A program made the position numbers and the translations under genes. A stretch of 64,000 nt of DNA, from the NCBI RefSeq assembly GCF_015223055.1, contig NZ_JADFBX010000017.1, forward strand, positions 62,001 through 126,000, written 5' to 3'. The notes under the pieces are model-generated. The model was not told the origin of the DNA and searched no databases. It saw nothing but the letters and a program-made list of their open reading frames with translations. The DNA is from Pedobacter sp. MC2016-24. GTDB taxonomy: Bacteria; Bacteroidota; Bacteroidia; Sphingobacteriales; Sphingobacteriaceae. Shown one piece after another: positions 16,008 to 24,805 of the stretch. Position 1 is the first letter of the stretch. Each line of letters begins with the position of its first letter.

Positions 16008-19000
16008 ATGCAAAATTTTAAAAAGGGGAGGCACTTTTCTGTGACCATCGCCTTTATTAAAAGTGCAGCCCGGCTATGGCATATCGTAGCCGTGCTGCTC
16101 TTCATTCCAATCATTTCGTCTGCTCAAAACCAACCCTTAATCAATTCAACCCTTAGGGGCCAGGTTGTTGATCAAACCACAAGGCAAGGCATACCAGGTG
16201 CGAGCGTACACATCGTTGGTACAACACATACCGTTCAAACGGATCAGGATGGTAAGTTCGACTTTGTAACCGGACAAAAATTTCCCTATACTTTAGAAAT
16301 CAGGTATATCGGTTATGAAAAGAAATCGCTTGTTGCCAATGGTAGCCCGGTTTTGGTAGAATTGAAGGAAACTTCAAGTCAGCTCAACGACGTTGTCATT
16401 GTGGGCTATGGCAAACAAGATCGTAAAGATCTGGTCGGCTCGGTTTCAAAAATTGATCTGGCCGGCACCAAAACAATTCCTGAAGCCAGCTTTGACGCCC
16501 AGCTTCAGGGAAAGGCAGCAGGCGTTCAAATCAATACCAATACTGGTGTACCAGGTTCAGATGTTTTCGTTCGCGTTCGGGGAGCAACTTCAATCAATGC
16601 CAGCAATGATCCTCTGTATGTTGTTGACGGTGTATTTATCAATAATGCCAGTCTTCAAAACATTGCCCAGGACAGGGGAACATCTCCTTTGGCTGACATC
16701 AATCCAGCCGATATAGAAAGTATCGAAGTGCTCAAAGATGCCAGCGCCATTGCCATTTATGGATCCAGGGGAGCGAATGGGGTAATTATTGTGACTACAA
16801 AACATGGGGAATATGGACGCAAATCTAAAATTGAATTCAATTCTTCGGAAGGGCGGGGCTGGGCACCGGCGGACCGGGTTTGGAAAACAACTACAGGTGT
16901 TCAGCATGCAGAGCTGGTCAATGAATACAACCAGAATATGGGAAATCCATTGCCTTTCAGACCAGTTGATCAACTTGTTAACGGTGTGCCGGGACGAGGC
17001 CTGCCTCAGGATCAACCGACTTACGATCGGATGAGTTATCTGAACAGAACAGCTGATTTGCGCAATTATGATCTCTCGGTTCAGGGTGGCTCTGAAAAGA
17101 CAAGGTATTATTTAGGAGGCGGCTATACTTATCAGGAGTCCATTTGGAAACCCATGTCCTTTGACCGGGCCAGCTTCAAAGCCAATCTTGATCAGAAGAT
17201 TAACAGTAAGGTTAATATCGGAACCAGCAATACGCTAACTAAAAGCCACAGAGACCAGGCAAGACCTGCGAATGGTGGTAATGGCACACTATTACAGGCT
17301 TCTCTGAATATCCCTACCTATCTGCCCATTTTTGCTGCAGATGGAACGCCACTCAAATGGGTGAATTTTGACAATATTGACGTGCTTACCAGTACAGTTA
17401 ACCTCTGGTCAAATAGCTATCACTACATCGGAAATGCTTATCTGGACATCGATATCCTTAAAAACTTAAAGTTTCATTCCAGTGTTGGCATAGATTACAA
17501 CAATTACGAGGAAAATGAATATTGGGATACACGAACCATTTTGGGGGCGTCTGGTGGAAAAGGCACCCAAAGTATCACGCAATCGACCACACTGATCAAC
17601 GAACAAACGTTATCCTACAATGCATTATTGGGTAAACATGCCATCGGCGCATTAATAGGAAATACACTGCAGGGCGTTGAGCTTAAAAATGTTTCTGCAA
17701 CAGGAACCAATTTTCCAAATAATTCCTATACCCAAATTTCATCAGCGGCCACACAAACAGCGGCACAATATCAAAATAAAAGTGCCCTGGCGTCTTTCTT
17801 TTCCCGGTTAAACTACAATTACGATAAAAAATATTATGCCGAATTTACCATCAGGGCAGATGGTTCATCCAGATTTGGTAAAAACAATAAGTGGGGATAT
17901 TTTCCTGCCGTTGGCGCATCCTGGCGCATCAGTCAGGAAGATTTTTTAAAAGATATCAGTAAGATCAGCAACCTGAAATTCAGAATCAGCTACGGAATTA
18001 CGGGTAACCAAAGCGGAATAGATGATTTTGCTTCCCAGGGCTTGTGGAACGGGGGATACGGATATGCCGATAAATTAGGAAGTACAGAAGGCCCAGGCAT
18101 TGCGCCATTACAAATTGCCAATCCAAATTTAAAGTGGGAAAAAACAGCCCAGTTTAGCACCGGACTTGATGTTGGCTTATTTAAAGACCGCCTTTCTTTT
18201 GAAATCAATTATTACAACAAATATACCAGCGATGTATTGCTGCAGGTAGCTACACCAGCCACCAGCGGATTTGCATCCTACCTGACCAATTATGGGGAGA
18301 TCAGCAACAAAGGCTTTGAATTCGCCATCAATTCAGTTAATATTCAAAACGGAGAATTTAGCTGGAAAACGGATTTCAACATTTCCAAAAACATCAACAG
18401 GATCGAAAAAATTCCAGCAGATATTCCTTTTGCCGGTCGGGATCTGATCCGCCTGCAACAAGGAAGCCCGCTTTATTCGTATTGGGTTTATAAACAGCTG
18501 TATGTAGACAAAAATACCGGTGATGCTGTATTCGAAGACATCAATGGGGACGGTAAAATTACGGCTGAAGACCGACAGATTGTGGGCAATACCTGGCCTA
18601 AATTTTTTGGTGGTTTCAACAACACCTTAAGCTACAAGGGATTTGATCTGGGGGTGTTCTTTACCTATTCTTATGGAAATCAAATCTGGAACCACAACAG
18701 GATGCTGGGTGAAACAGGTGGTACTTTGGATGCCAACCGGGTGCTATTAGCCAGTCAGCTGGATCGATGGACAACACCCGGGCAAGAAACCAGTACACCT
18801 AAATTAACCGCAGCCAATTATTCGCGTCAAGAAAACAGCCGGTTCCTTGAGGATGGCTCATTTCTCCGGTTAAGAGCACTCAGCCTGGGTTATGTCATCC
18901 CTAAATCGATCAGTAGAAAAGCCAGGATCGAAAAATTAAGAGTGTATCTCACAGGTAGCAATTTATTGTTGTTTACCAGGTATACCGGTGCAGACCCAGA

Positions 19001-19094
19001 GTCAAATTTAGGAACCGGAAATATCCAGGGCTACGATTATGGAACTCCTCCGCAACCCAGAACCATTCAGCTTGGCCTAAATCTTACACTTTAA
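16008..19094 (+). CDS. SusC/RagA-type TonB-linked outer membrane protein
   Basis: This 1028-residue outer-membrane transporter imports a ligand captured by the SusD partner using TonB energy. Order: a long signal region (1-40, hydrophobic about 26-38, cleavage before QNQP), a carboxypeptidase-regulatory-like domain (about 49-130, GQVVDQTTRQGIPGAS), the SusC motif VVIVGYGKQDRKDLVGSVSK, a plug with RGATSINASNDPLYVVDGV and GSRGANGVIIVTTK, then a beta-barrel ending in LGLNLTL. No STN signalling domain is present. SusD follows after 12 bases. No glycan-degrading enzyme is in the operon; the downstream genes are DoxX-like, FAD oxidoreductase and a YeiH-type exporter. With the poly-Cys leader upstream, a sulfur-containing ligand is a reasonable guess, not a demonstrated one. 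Confidence 0.95.
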   Translation: MQNFKKGRHFSVTIAFIKSAARLWHIVAVLLFIPIISSAQNQPLINSTLRGQVVDQTTRQGIPGASVHIVGTTHTVQTDQDGKFDFVTGQKFPYTLEIRYIGYEKKSLVANGSPVLVELKETSSQLNDVVIVGYGKQDRKDLVGSVSKIDLAGTKTIPEASFDAQLQGKAAGVQINTNTGVPGSDVFVRVRGATSINASNDPLYVVDGVFINNASLQNIAQDRGTSPLADINPADIESIEVLKDASAIAIYGSRGANGVIIVTTKHGEYGRKSKIEFNSSEGRGWAPADRVWKTTTGVQHAELVNEYNQNMGNPLPFRPVDQLVNGVPGRGLPQDQPTYDRMSYLNRTADLRNYDLSVQGGSEKTRYYLGGGYTYQESIWKPMSFDRASFKANLDQKINSKVNIGTSNTLTKSHRDQARPANGGNGTLLQASLNIPTYLPIFAADGTPLKWVNFDNIDVLTSTVNLWSNSYHYIGNAYLDIDILKNLKFHSSVGIDYNNYEENEYWDTRTILGASGGKGTQSITQSTTLINEQTLSYNALLGKHAIGALIGNTLQGVELKNVSATGTNFPNNSYTQISSAATQTAAQYQNKSALASFFSRLNYNYDKKYYAEFTIRADGSSRFGKNNKWGYFPAVGASWRISQEDFLKDISKISNLKFRISYGITGNQSGIDDFASQGLWNGGYGYADKLGSTEGPGIAPLQIANPNLKWEKTAQFSTGLDVGLFKDRLSFEINYYNKYTSDVLLQVATPATSGFASYLTNYGEISNKGFEFAINSVNIQNGEFSWKTDFNISKNINRIEKIPADIPFAGRDLIRLQQGSPLYSYWVYKQLYVDKNTGDAVFEDINGDGKITAEDRQIVGNTWPKFFGGFNNTLSYKGFDLGVFFTYSYGNQIWNHNRMLGETGGTLDANRVLLASQLDRWTTPGQETSTPKLTAANYSRQENSRFLEDGSFLRLRALSLGYVIPKSISRKARIEKLRVYLTGSNLLLFTRYTGADPESNLGTGNIQGYDYGTPPQPRTIQLGLNLTL

Positions 19095-19106
19095 AATTTA
19101 TTACTC

Positions 19107-20495
19107 ATGAAAACACTTAAACATACGATACTGAGCTTATTAATCATCAGCATCTCCATCAGTTCATGCAAGAAATTCTTGAACATTGAGTCGGTGAATG
19201 CAGTATCTGATGAAAATCCAATTTTTGACAAAGGATCCAGTGAAACTGCTTTGAGAGGGGTGTATAGACAATTGGCATCTGCAGGTTATTATGGCGAAGG
19301 TTATGTTACCCTGGGCTATTTTCCGAGCGGTGATATTAAAAATTTAACCACTGGTGGCGCAGCCAATTTGGTTAATGTGAACTTCAGAGCAGATGACACC
19401 AATTTTAACACCGCCTGGTCCGCCATTTATATCGCCATCAACAGGGCTAACAATGTGATCACTAAGGTACCTAAAGTGCAGGACCCATCGCTTACCCAAC
19501 AATTGAAAGACCAGTACGTTGGAGAAGCAAAATTGATCAGGGCACTGGCTTATTTCGATCTGGCCCGGGCCTGGGGAGGCGTGCAGATTATCCTGGAACC
19601 CACAACTTCCCTGGAGCAACGGCCTGCGGTTAAAAGAAGTACATTAGATCAGACGTACGACCAGGTATTGAAAGATCTGGAAGATGCAGAAACTTTATTA
19701 CCCAATACCCTGAACCGCATCAGGGCAACCAAACGTACCGTATGGGCTTTGCGCGCCAGGTTACACCTGTACCGAAAACAATGGGCACTGGCAGAAGAAT
19801 ATGCAAGCAAACTGATCAGCCTTTCTGCTGATTATACACTCGTCAAGCCATATAGCGCCTGGTTTGCAGGAAACGCGGTAGGCACCTCAGAATCAGTTTT
19901 TGAATTGGAATACAGCGCCATTAACCCAAGCGCCATTCGTGCGCAAATGCAACACCCAACAAATGGCGGAACGTATCGCTACGCACCAAACGACCGCTTT
20001 GTGCAGTTACTCAACGATCCCAATGTATCTGGCGGGCGTAAAGCGCTGATCGGTAGTGTAACCCAGGGTGGAACAACCATTTGGTTTGGTAATTTATATT
20101 ACCGGTTACCTGCTACCGATCCTGCATATATTCTCAGGATTGCAGAATTATATCTGATCAGGGCAGAAGCCCGGGCACAGTTAGAGAACCTGTCGGCAAG
20201 TACCGGTGCCCTGTACGATTTGAACAAAGTCCGTGAACGCGCAGAGCTTGCTCCATCCGCCGCCACAACCAAAAACGACATCCTTCTGGCTATAGAAAAT
20301 GAGCGCCGACTGGAATTCGCTTTCGAAGCACACCGCTGGTTTGATCTGGCAAGGACCGGGAGGGCAAAAACGGTCTTGGAAGCACTGGATCAAAATACTA
20401 AAGTGGCCGACTACGAATACCTTTTTCCCATTCCCATCACACAAATACAATTGGATCATAGCCTGGAGCAGAACCCGGGTTATGCGGGCAACTAA
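19107..20495 (+). CDS. SusD/RagB-type outer membrane lipoprotein
   Basis: This 462-residue lipoprotein is the extracellular lid partner of the SusC transporter. The lipobox cysteine is C21 (SISSCKKFL). SusD hallmarks are the SETALRGVYRQLA helix, GEAKLIRALAYFDLARAWGGV (split across about 138-158), TKRTVWALRARLHLYRKQW and the C-terminal NERRLEFAFEAHRWFDLAR with FPIPITQIQLD. The protein is close to standard length. It lies 12 bases after SusC and 32 bases before the first DoxX-like gene. The ligand cannot be deduced from sequence. Confidence 0.94.
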   Translation: MKTLKHTILSLLIISISISSCKKFLNIESVNAVSDENPIFDKGSSETALRGVYRQLASAGYYGEGYVTLGYFPSGDIKNLTTGGAANLVNVNFRADDTNFNTAWSAIYIAINRANNVITKVPKVQDPSLTQQLKDQYVGEAKLIRALAYFDLARAWGGVQIILEPTTSLEQRPAVKRSTLDQTYDQVLKDLEDAETLLPNTLNRIRATKRTVWALRARLHLYRKQWALAEEYASKLISLSADYTLVKPYSAWFAGNAVGTSESVFELEYSAINPSAIRAQMQHPTNGGTYRYAPNDRFVQLLNDPNVSGGRKALIGSVTQGGTTIWFGNLYYRLPATDPAYILRIAELYLIRAEARAQLENLSASTGALYDLNKVRERAELAPSAATTKNDILLAIENERRLEFAFEAHRWFDLARTGRAKTVLEALDQNTKVADYEYLFPIPITQIQLDHSLEQNPGYAGN

Positions 20496-20527
20496 TCAAA
20501 TTTCAAAGCAAGATTAAAGCACAGGAT

Positions 20528-21853
20528 ATGAGTTTCTTTAATACCAATGATCCACACTGGACCAAGAATCAGAAATTACTGCTTCGTTTTTTTACCTTTT
20601 ATTTCATCATACAGGTTGTGCCGCTCGACTGGAAGTTCTATCGCGAACTGTTTTCCATCAAATGGTCAGCGCTCAACTTTTACGACCTGTTTAGTTTAAC
20701 CAGGTATTCTCCGGTATTTTTCTCTTTTACAGGTTACGCCAACTGGGCCATTGCCGCATTGATTGCCTTACTGGCAACTGTGGCTTACAGTTTTGTGCCA
20801 AAAAAGACCGAACCTGATGACAATAAAATCTATTACCTCTTACGTGCTATATTGCGCTACCGACTGGCTGCCGGGGTCATCGCCTATGGCCTGATCAAAT
20901 TGTTCCCTTTACAGATGCCATATCCTTCCTTAAGTAATCTACATACCAATTACGGTGATTTTTTACCCTGGAAAATCTATTTCCATACCCTGGGCATTGC
21001 GCAACCTTATGAATCTTTTCTTGGTGCTGTAGAGGTTTTTGCCGGTTTGCTGTTGCTATTCAGGAGGACCACAACATTTGGAGCCGGCATCATCATTGGG
21101 TTTATCGGAAACGCTTTTGGTGCCAACCTGGCCTACCAGATCGGAGAACAGGTATACACTGCTTATCTTACTGTCATTGCCCTCTTCTTATTTATTTATG
21201 ACCTGCCCAGGCTTTACAACCTGCTGGTATTACAACGATATACCCTGGCCAATCCATTCCGGCTTTCACTGGATCAGCGTTGCGCAAAGTTGAAGTCGGC
21301 ATTTCAAATTACCTTCGTGGTATTTTTACTCGGACTCGCCATCAGCACTTACGCCAATTATCACAACGCAGCCTATAAAATTCCCCAGAAGCCTGGCTTA
21401 TCCAAAGCATATGGGTTTTACAATGTACGTGAGTTTCGCTTAAACGGACGAATACTTCCATATTCTGATGTGGATACGACGCGCTGGCAAAATGTGGTAT
21501 TTGAAAAATGGGCCACAATCAGTATAAAAACCGCCAGACACATTGACATTGATCGGAGCAGAGGAGATGGATTTCATGCAGATGATCTGGATCGCAATTA
21601 TGAATCTGCCGGGGTTGGCGACAGGCGTTACTTTTCCTACGAACAGGATAGCACCAGACATCTGATCAGCCTGATCAATAAAAATAAAAAATACAGCAGC
21701 GAACGCTATCGTTTAAGCTATCAAAGGCCTAACGATTCAACCATTATCTTAAATGGTGTGAATGAAAAAAAAGATTCAGTATACGCGGTACTTGAAAAAA
21801 TCAATAGAAAATATATGCTTTTAGAAGGTCGCAGAAAACCCATTAAACTGTAG
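20528..21853 (+). CDS. DoxX-like membrane protein 1 with C-terminal extracytoplasmic domain
   Basis: This is the first of three tandem paralogues (441 residues). About six or seven hydrophobic segments lie in residues 15-280: FFTFYFIIQVVPL, a helix pair at 70-95, RLAAGVIAYGLIKLFPLQMP, and ESFLGAVEVFAGLLLLFRRT with GAGIIIGFIGNAFGANLAY, the last two resembling the DoxD/DoxX fold. Residues 285-441 are soluble and carry motifs shared with the next two genes: PGLSKAYGFYNV, RWQNVVFEKWA and YESAGVGDRRYFSYEQD. DoxD is a subunit of archaeal thiosulfate:quinone oxidoreductase, and other DoxX proteins work with sulfurtransferases. The exact function here is unknown. It is the shortest of the three, lacking some N-terminal sequence. 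Confidence 0.8.
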   Translation: MSFFNTNDPHWTKNQKLLLRFFTFYFIIQVVPLDWKFYRELFSIKWSALNFYDLFSLTRYSPVFFSFTGYANWAIAALIALLATVAYSFVPKKTEPDDNKIYYLLRAILRYRLAAGVIAYGLIKLFPLQMPYPSLSNLHTNYGDFLPWKIYFHTLGIAQPYESFLGAVEVFAGLLLLFRRTTTFGAGIIIGFIGNAFGANLAYQIGEQVYTAYLTVIALFLFIYDLPRLYNLLVLQRYTLANPFRLSLDQRCAKLKSAFQITFVVFLLGLAISTYANYHNAAYKIPQKPGLSKAYGFYNVREFRLNGRILPYSDVDTTRWQNVVFEKWATISIKTARHIDIDRSRGDGFHADDLDRNYESAGVGDRRYFSYEQDSTRHLISLINKNKKYSSERYRLSYQRPNDSTIILNGVNEKKDSVYAVLEKINRKYMLLEGRRKPIKL

Positions 21854-21857
21854 GATT

Positions 21858-23288
21858 ATGGCTCAGGAAATCATAAATCAAAGGGGTATTTACAAGCACT
21901 ATTCCGATTGGAAAGGATATGAGAAGTACAGCTTCAGGGTGGCGTTCATTTTCTTCTTCCTGCTCATCGTACCGCTAACCAGCGATTATTACAAACAATG
22001 GTTCAGTACAGACTGGAAACACCTTCACATCAGGGACATTGGGAAACTAAGTGGCTCGTCTTTTAACCCGATTAAGCTCAATCAAAAGTTCGCCGGTGCC
22101 GGTGATATCGGTGCCATACCAGCTACCAAATCTTCTTTGTTAAAAATTGATGTGCCAGGTGGCGAATTCGGCTTAGCGAGTTATGTCAATTGGGGTTTGG
22201 CCCTGGTGATTGGCCTTGTCGCGGGGCTCATCTGGACCTTCCTGGACAGGAAAAGAAAGCATTACCGAGGAATGTACTACTTTTTAACCGTTATGGTCAG
22301 CTATGCCATGCTGATTCAATTGCAGGGCCTTACCTTTTCCAAGGTTTTTCCAACGCAAATGCCGGCGCTGGCCTATACCCAGTTGAATACACCATTTGGC
22401 GACTTTACGGCACAGAAACTGTATTGCATACAATTTAGTTTTGTACACAAATACGAAATATTTGCAGGCCTCGCAGAATTGCTGATCATGCTTTTTCTAT
22501 TTTTCAGACCAACGCGGGCTTTCGGCGCAGCATTGGCCATTGCCATGATCGGAAATATTGCCATTGCTAACCATGCATATGATGGCGGTATTCATTTAGC
22601 TGCAGCCTTCTACGCATTGGGTGGTGCTTTTGTACTTTGGGCATACCTGCCCGCAATATGGAAATTAATTGTTCGGGAAAAAGACACCCAGTTTCCAGTT
22701 TACCAATATCCTTTTGCCAGGCCCTGGGAACGGTGGAGCCGCCTGGCTTTGAAGATGCTTATCTTTGGGTTTTTCTTTATCACCAGTGCCTACCTGCATT
22801 GGCAGAATTATAAATTCGATTCTTATAAAGTTCCTTCCAGACCAGGACTGGCAAAGTCACAGGGCTTATACCGCGTCAGTGAATTTAAATTAAATGCCCG
22901 TACCATACCGTATGCAGGTACAGATTCCATAAGATGGCAAAATGTAACCTTCGAAAAATGGTCGACCCTTTCTTTTAGTGTTTTCAATACCTTTATGATC
23001 CATGGCGAGGCAGGAAGGGGAAAACAATATAAAGACGTCGACAGAACCTTTGAATCTGCAGGTACAGGTGGAGGGCGAAGGCATTATTATTATGAAGCCG
23101 ATACGCTAGCCCACATCCTTCACTTACAAAATAAGAACAAAGTCTACCAGGCGCATAAATTTGACCTGAACTACGCCAGACCCATTCCTTCCAGAATTGT
23201 GCTCTGGGGCAAAAATGACCAGCAAGATTCCATTTACGTTGTACTGGATAAACGTGATAAAACATATCCGTTACTATCCGAAAATTAA
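21858..23288 (+). CDS. DoxX-like membrane protein 2 with C-terminal extracytoplasmic domain
   Basis: This is the second tandem paralogue (476 residues), starting four bases after the previous stop codon. The N-terminal 300 residues are membrane-embedded, with YAMLIQLQGLTFSKVFPTQMP and YEIFAGLAELLIMLFLFFRP followed by GAALAIAMIGNIAIANHAYD. The C-terminal soluble part repeats PGLAKSQGLYRVSEFKLNAR, RWQNVTFEKWS, FESAGTGGGRRHYYYEAD and RIVLWGKNDQQDSIYVVLDK. The near-identical order of motifs with its neighbours shows duplication inside the operon, followed by clear divergence. Its electron or sulfur chemistry cannot be told from sequence; no cofactor-binding cysteine or heme motif is seen. Confidence 0.8.
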   Translation: MAQEIINQRGIYKHYSDWKGYEKYSFRVAFIFFFLLIVPLTSDYYKQWFSTDWKHLHIRDIGKLSGSSFNPIKLNQKFAGAGDIGAIPATKSSLLKIDVPGGEFGLASYVNWGLALVIGLVAGLIWTFLDRKRKHYRGMYYFLTVMVSYAMLIQLQGLTFSKVFPTQMPALAYTQLNTPFGDFTAQKLYCIQFSFVHKYEIFAGLAELLIMLFLFFRPTRAFGAALAIAMIGNIAIANHAYDGGIHLAAAFYALGGAFVLWAYLPAIWKLIVREKDTQFPVYQYPFARPWERWSRLALKMLIFGFFFITSAYLHWQNYKFDSYKVPSRPGLAKSQGLYRVSEFKLNARTIPYAGTDSIRWQNVTFEKWSTLSFSVFNTFMIHGEAGRGKQYKDVDRTFESAGTGGGRRHYYYEADTLAHILHLQNKNKVYQAHKFDLNYARPIPSRIVLWGKNDQQDSIYVVLDKRDKTYPLLSEN

Positions 23289-23293
23289 ATCAC

Positions 23294-24805
23294 ATGGCAG
23301 AAGAATTAACCGTAATAGCCGCGGATCCGGCAGATCAGCCAGGAGTATACCATTGCAGGCACGATTGGAGCGAAACAGAAAAGACAGCTTTCCGCATTGC
23401 ATTTATCTTTTTTGGTGTCTTTTGCATCCCGCTTGATGTTGGCTTTTATCAAATGATTTATCATTTTGATTACCCCAACCTGAATTACCGCCACCTAACT
23501 GAGGTGGTCGCATTTTTCAATCCACAATTCATCAATGTCTTTTCTGAAAGTGGCTTTTTTGGTCCGGCAAGTTATGTCAATCTGCCACTCGTATTGCTCA
23601 TTGCAGTACTTGGTGCTTTTGTCTGGAAAAAGCTGGATGTAAACCGAACGCATTATGATAAGCTATACTACTGGCTGCGGGTATTGGCTCGCTATAGGGT
23701 AGCCTATGCAGGAATCGGTTGGGGTTATAAAAAACTGTTTGTCATGCAAATGCCTGTACAAAATGAAGGTTTATGGAATACCGAGCTGATTGACTTCTTC
23801 GCAAAACGACTGTACTGGGAAGCCATTAGTGTGGTACCCAGATATGAGGTCTTTCTCGGATTTGCTGAATTTATCAGTGGATTTTTACTGCTCTTCAGAC
23901 GTACAACCGGCATTGGTGCAATCATTACCTTCGTCGTTTTCGGGAACATTGCCATATCCAATCACGCTTATGACATTGGCGAACAAGTACCCAGTGCCTG
24001 TATGGCCATGCTTTCTGCTTTCATCATCTGGTATGACATCCCCGGGATCTGGAACCTCATCATTAAGGAGCGTGACACAAAAATCCGGTATTACTATCCT
24101 AAATTCAATATAAAATGGCAAAGATATACCCGATGGCTGATTAAATACACGGCCAATTTTATATTTGTAGTGCTGTTTTTTATTTATGAAGTTTATGGAT
24201 ATACCCACAATGATTTCTATAAAATTCCCAATACACCGGGACTTGCCGGAGCCAAAGGTTTCTACCATGTAACGCAGTTTAAGCTAAACCATCAGGTACT
24301 CCCATATTCACCTCTGGATTCCATCAGGTGGCAAAATGCAAATTTTGAAAACTGGTCATCCTTCAGTTACCAGGTGGCCAATCGCCCCCAACATATTGAA
24401 ATGTTTGCAGCTGGCAGTTACCCACGGGACGAGGAAGTTTATGATGGTAAGTGGCATTTTGACTGGAAAGGAGATGTCCGCAGGTATGGAAAATCTCATA
24501 AACGTAAAAAGTCCGGTCCGGATCAAAGAGACCTCAATATTACCTGGGAAGCATCTGGTATGGCTGGCAGGCAATGGTATTTTTATCGGGCAGATACGTT
24601 GAACCACATTTTATATCTTCAGAATAAGAACAAACACAATCGGGCTCAACGACAGGTATTGCAGTTCAGCAGACCAGGCCCAGACCGGATTGTACTTAAA
24701 GGGACTAATGAATTTCACGACAGCATCGAGGTGATATTAGACCGCTCAAAAAAGAAATATCCATTACATTTCCTACCTTCACAAGCAAACGATGCGCAGC
24801 CCTAA
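23294..24805 (+). CDS. DoxX-like membrane protein 3 with C-terminal extracytoplasmic domain
   Basis: This is the third tandem paralogue (503 residues), five bases after the second. Membrane segments include FRIAFIFFGVFCIPLDVGFY, VNLPLVLLIAVLGAFVWKK and YEVFLGFAEFISGFLLLFRRT followed by GAIITFVVFGNIAISNHAYD. The soluble C-terminus again has PGLAGAKGFYHVTQFKLNHQ, RWQNANFENWS and WEASGMAGRQWYFYRAD, with a lysine/arginine-rich insertion (RRYGKSHKRKKSGPDQR) that the other two lack. Its 3' end overlaps the FAD oxidoreductase gene if that gene starts at 24792, so the two are translationally coupled or nearly so. Confidence 0.8.
   Translation: MAEELTVIAADPADQPGVYHCRHDWSETEKTAFRIAFIFFGVFCIPLDVGFYQMIYHFDYPNLNYRHLTEVVAFFNPQFINVFSESGFFGPASYVNLPLVLLIAVLGAFVWKKLDVNRTHYDKLYYWLRVLARYRVAYAGIGWGYKKLFVMQMPVQNEGLWNTELIDFFAKRLYWEAISVVPRYEVFLGFAEFISGFLLLFRRTTGIGAIITFVVFGNIAISNHAYDIGEQVPSACMAMLSAFIIWYDIPGIWNLIIKERDTKIRYYYPKFNIKWQRYTRWLIKYTANFIFVVLFFIYEVYGYTHNDFYKIPNTPGLAGAKGFYHVTQFKLNHQVLPYSPLDSIRWQNANFENWSSFSYQVANRPQHIEMFAAGSYPRDEEVYDGKWHFDWKGDVRRYGKSHKRKKSGPDQRDLNITWEASGMAGRQWYFYRADTLNHILYLQNKNKHNRAQRQVLQFSRPGPDRIVLKGTNEFHDSIEVILDRSKKKYPLHFLPSQANDAQP

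Noticed and set aside
16590..17015. A 141-codon minus-strand frame inside the SusC gene, and similar long antisense frames elsewhere
   Set aside because: They are shadows of well-supported genes on the other strand, with no start context, promoter or family features.
16008..20495. Calling the SusC/SusD pair a polysaccharide utilisation locus
   Set aside because: No glycoside hydrolase, lyase, sulfatase or carbohydrate regulator is in or near the operon; the neighbours point elsewhere.
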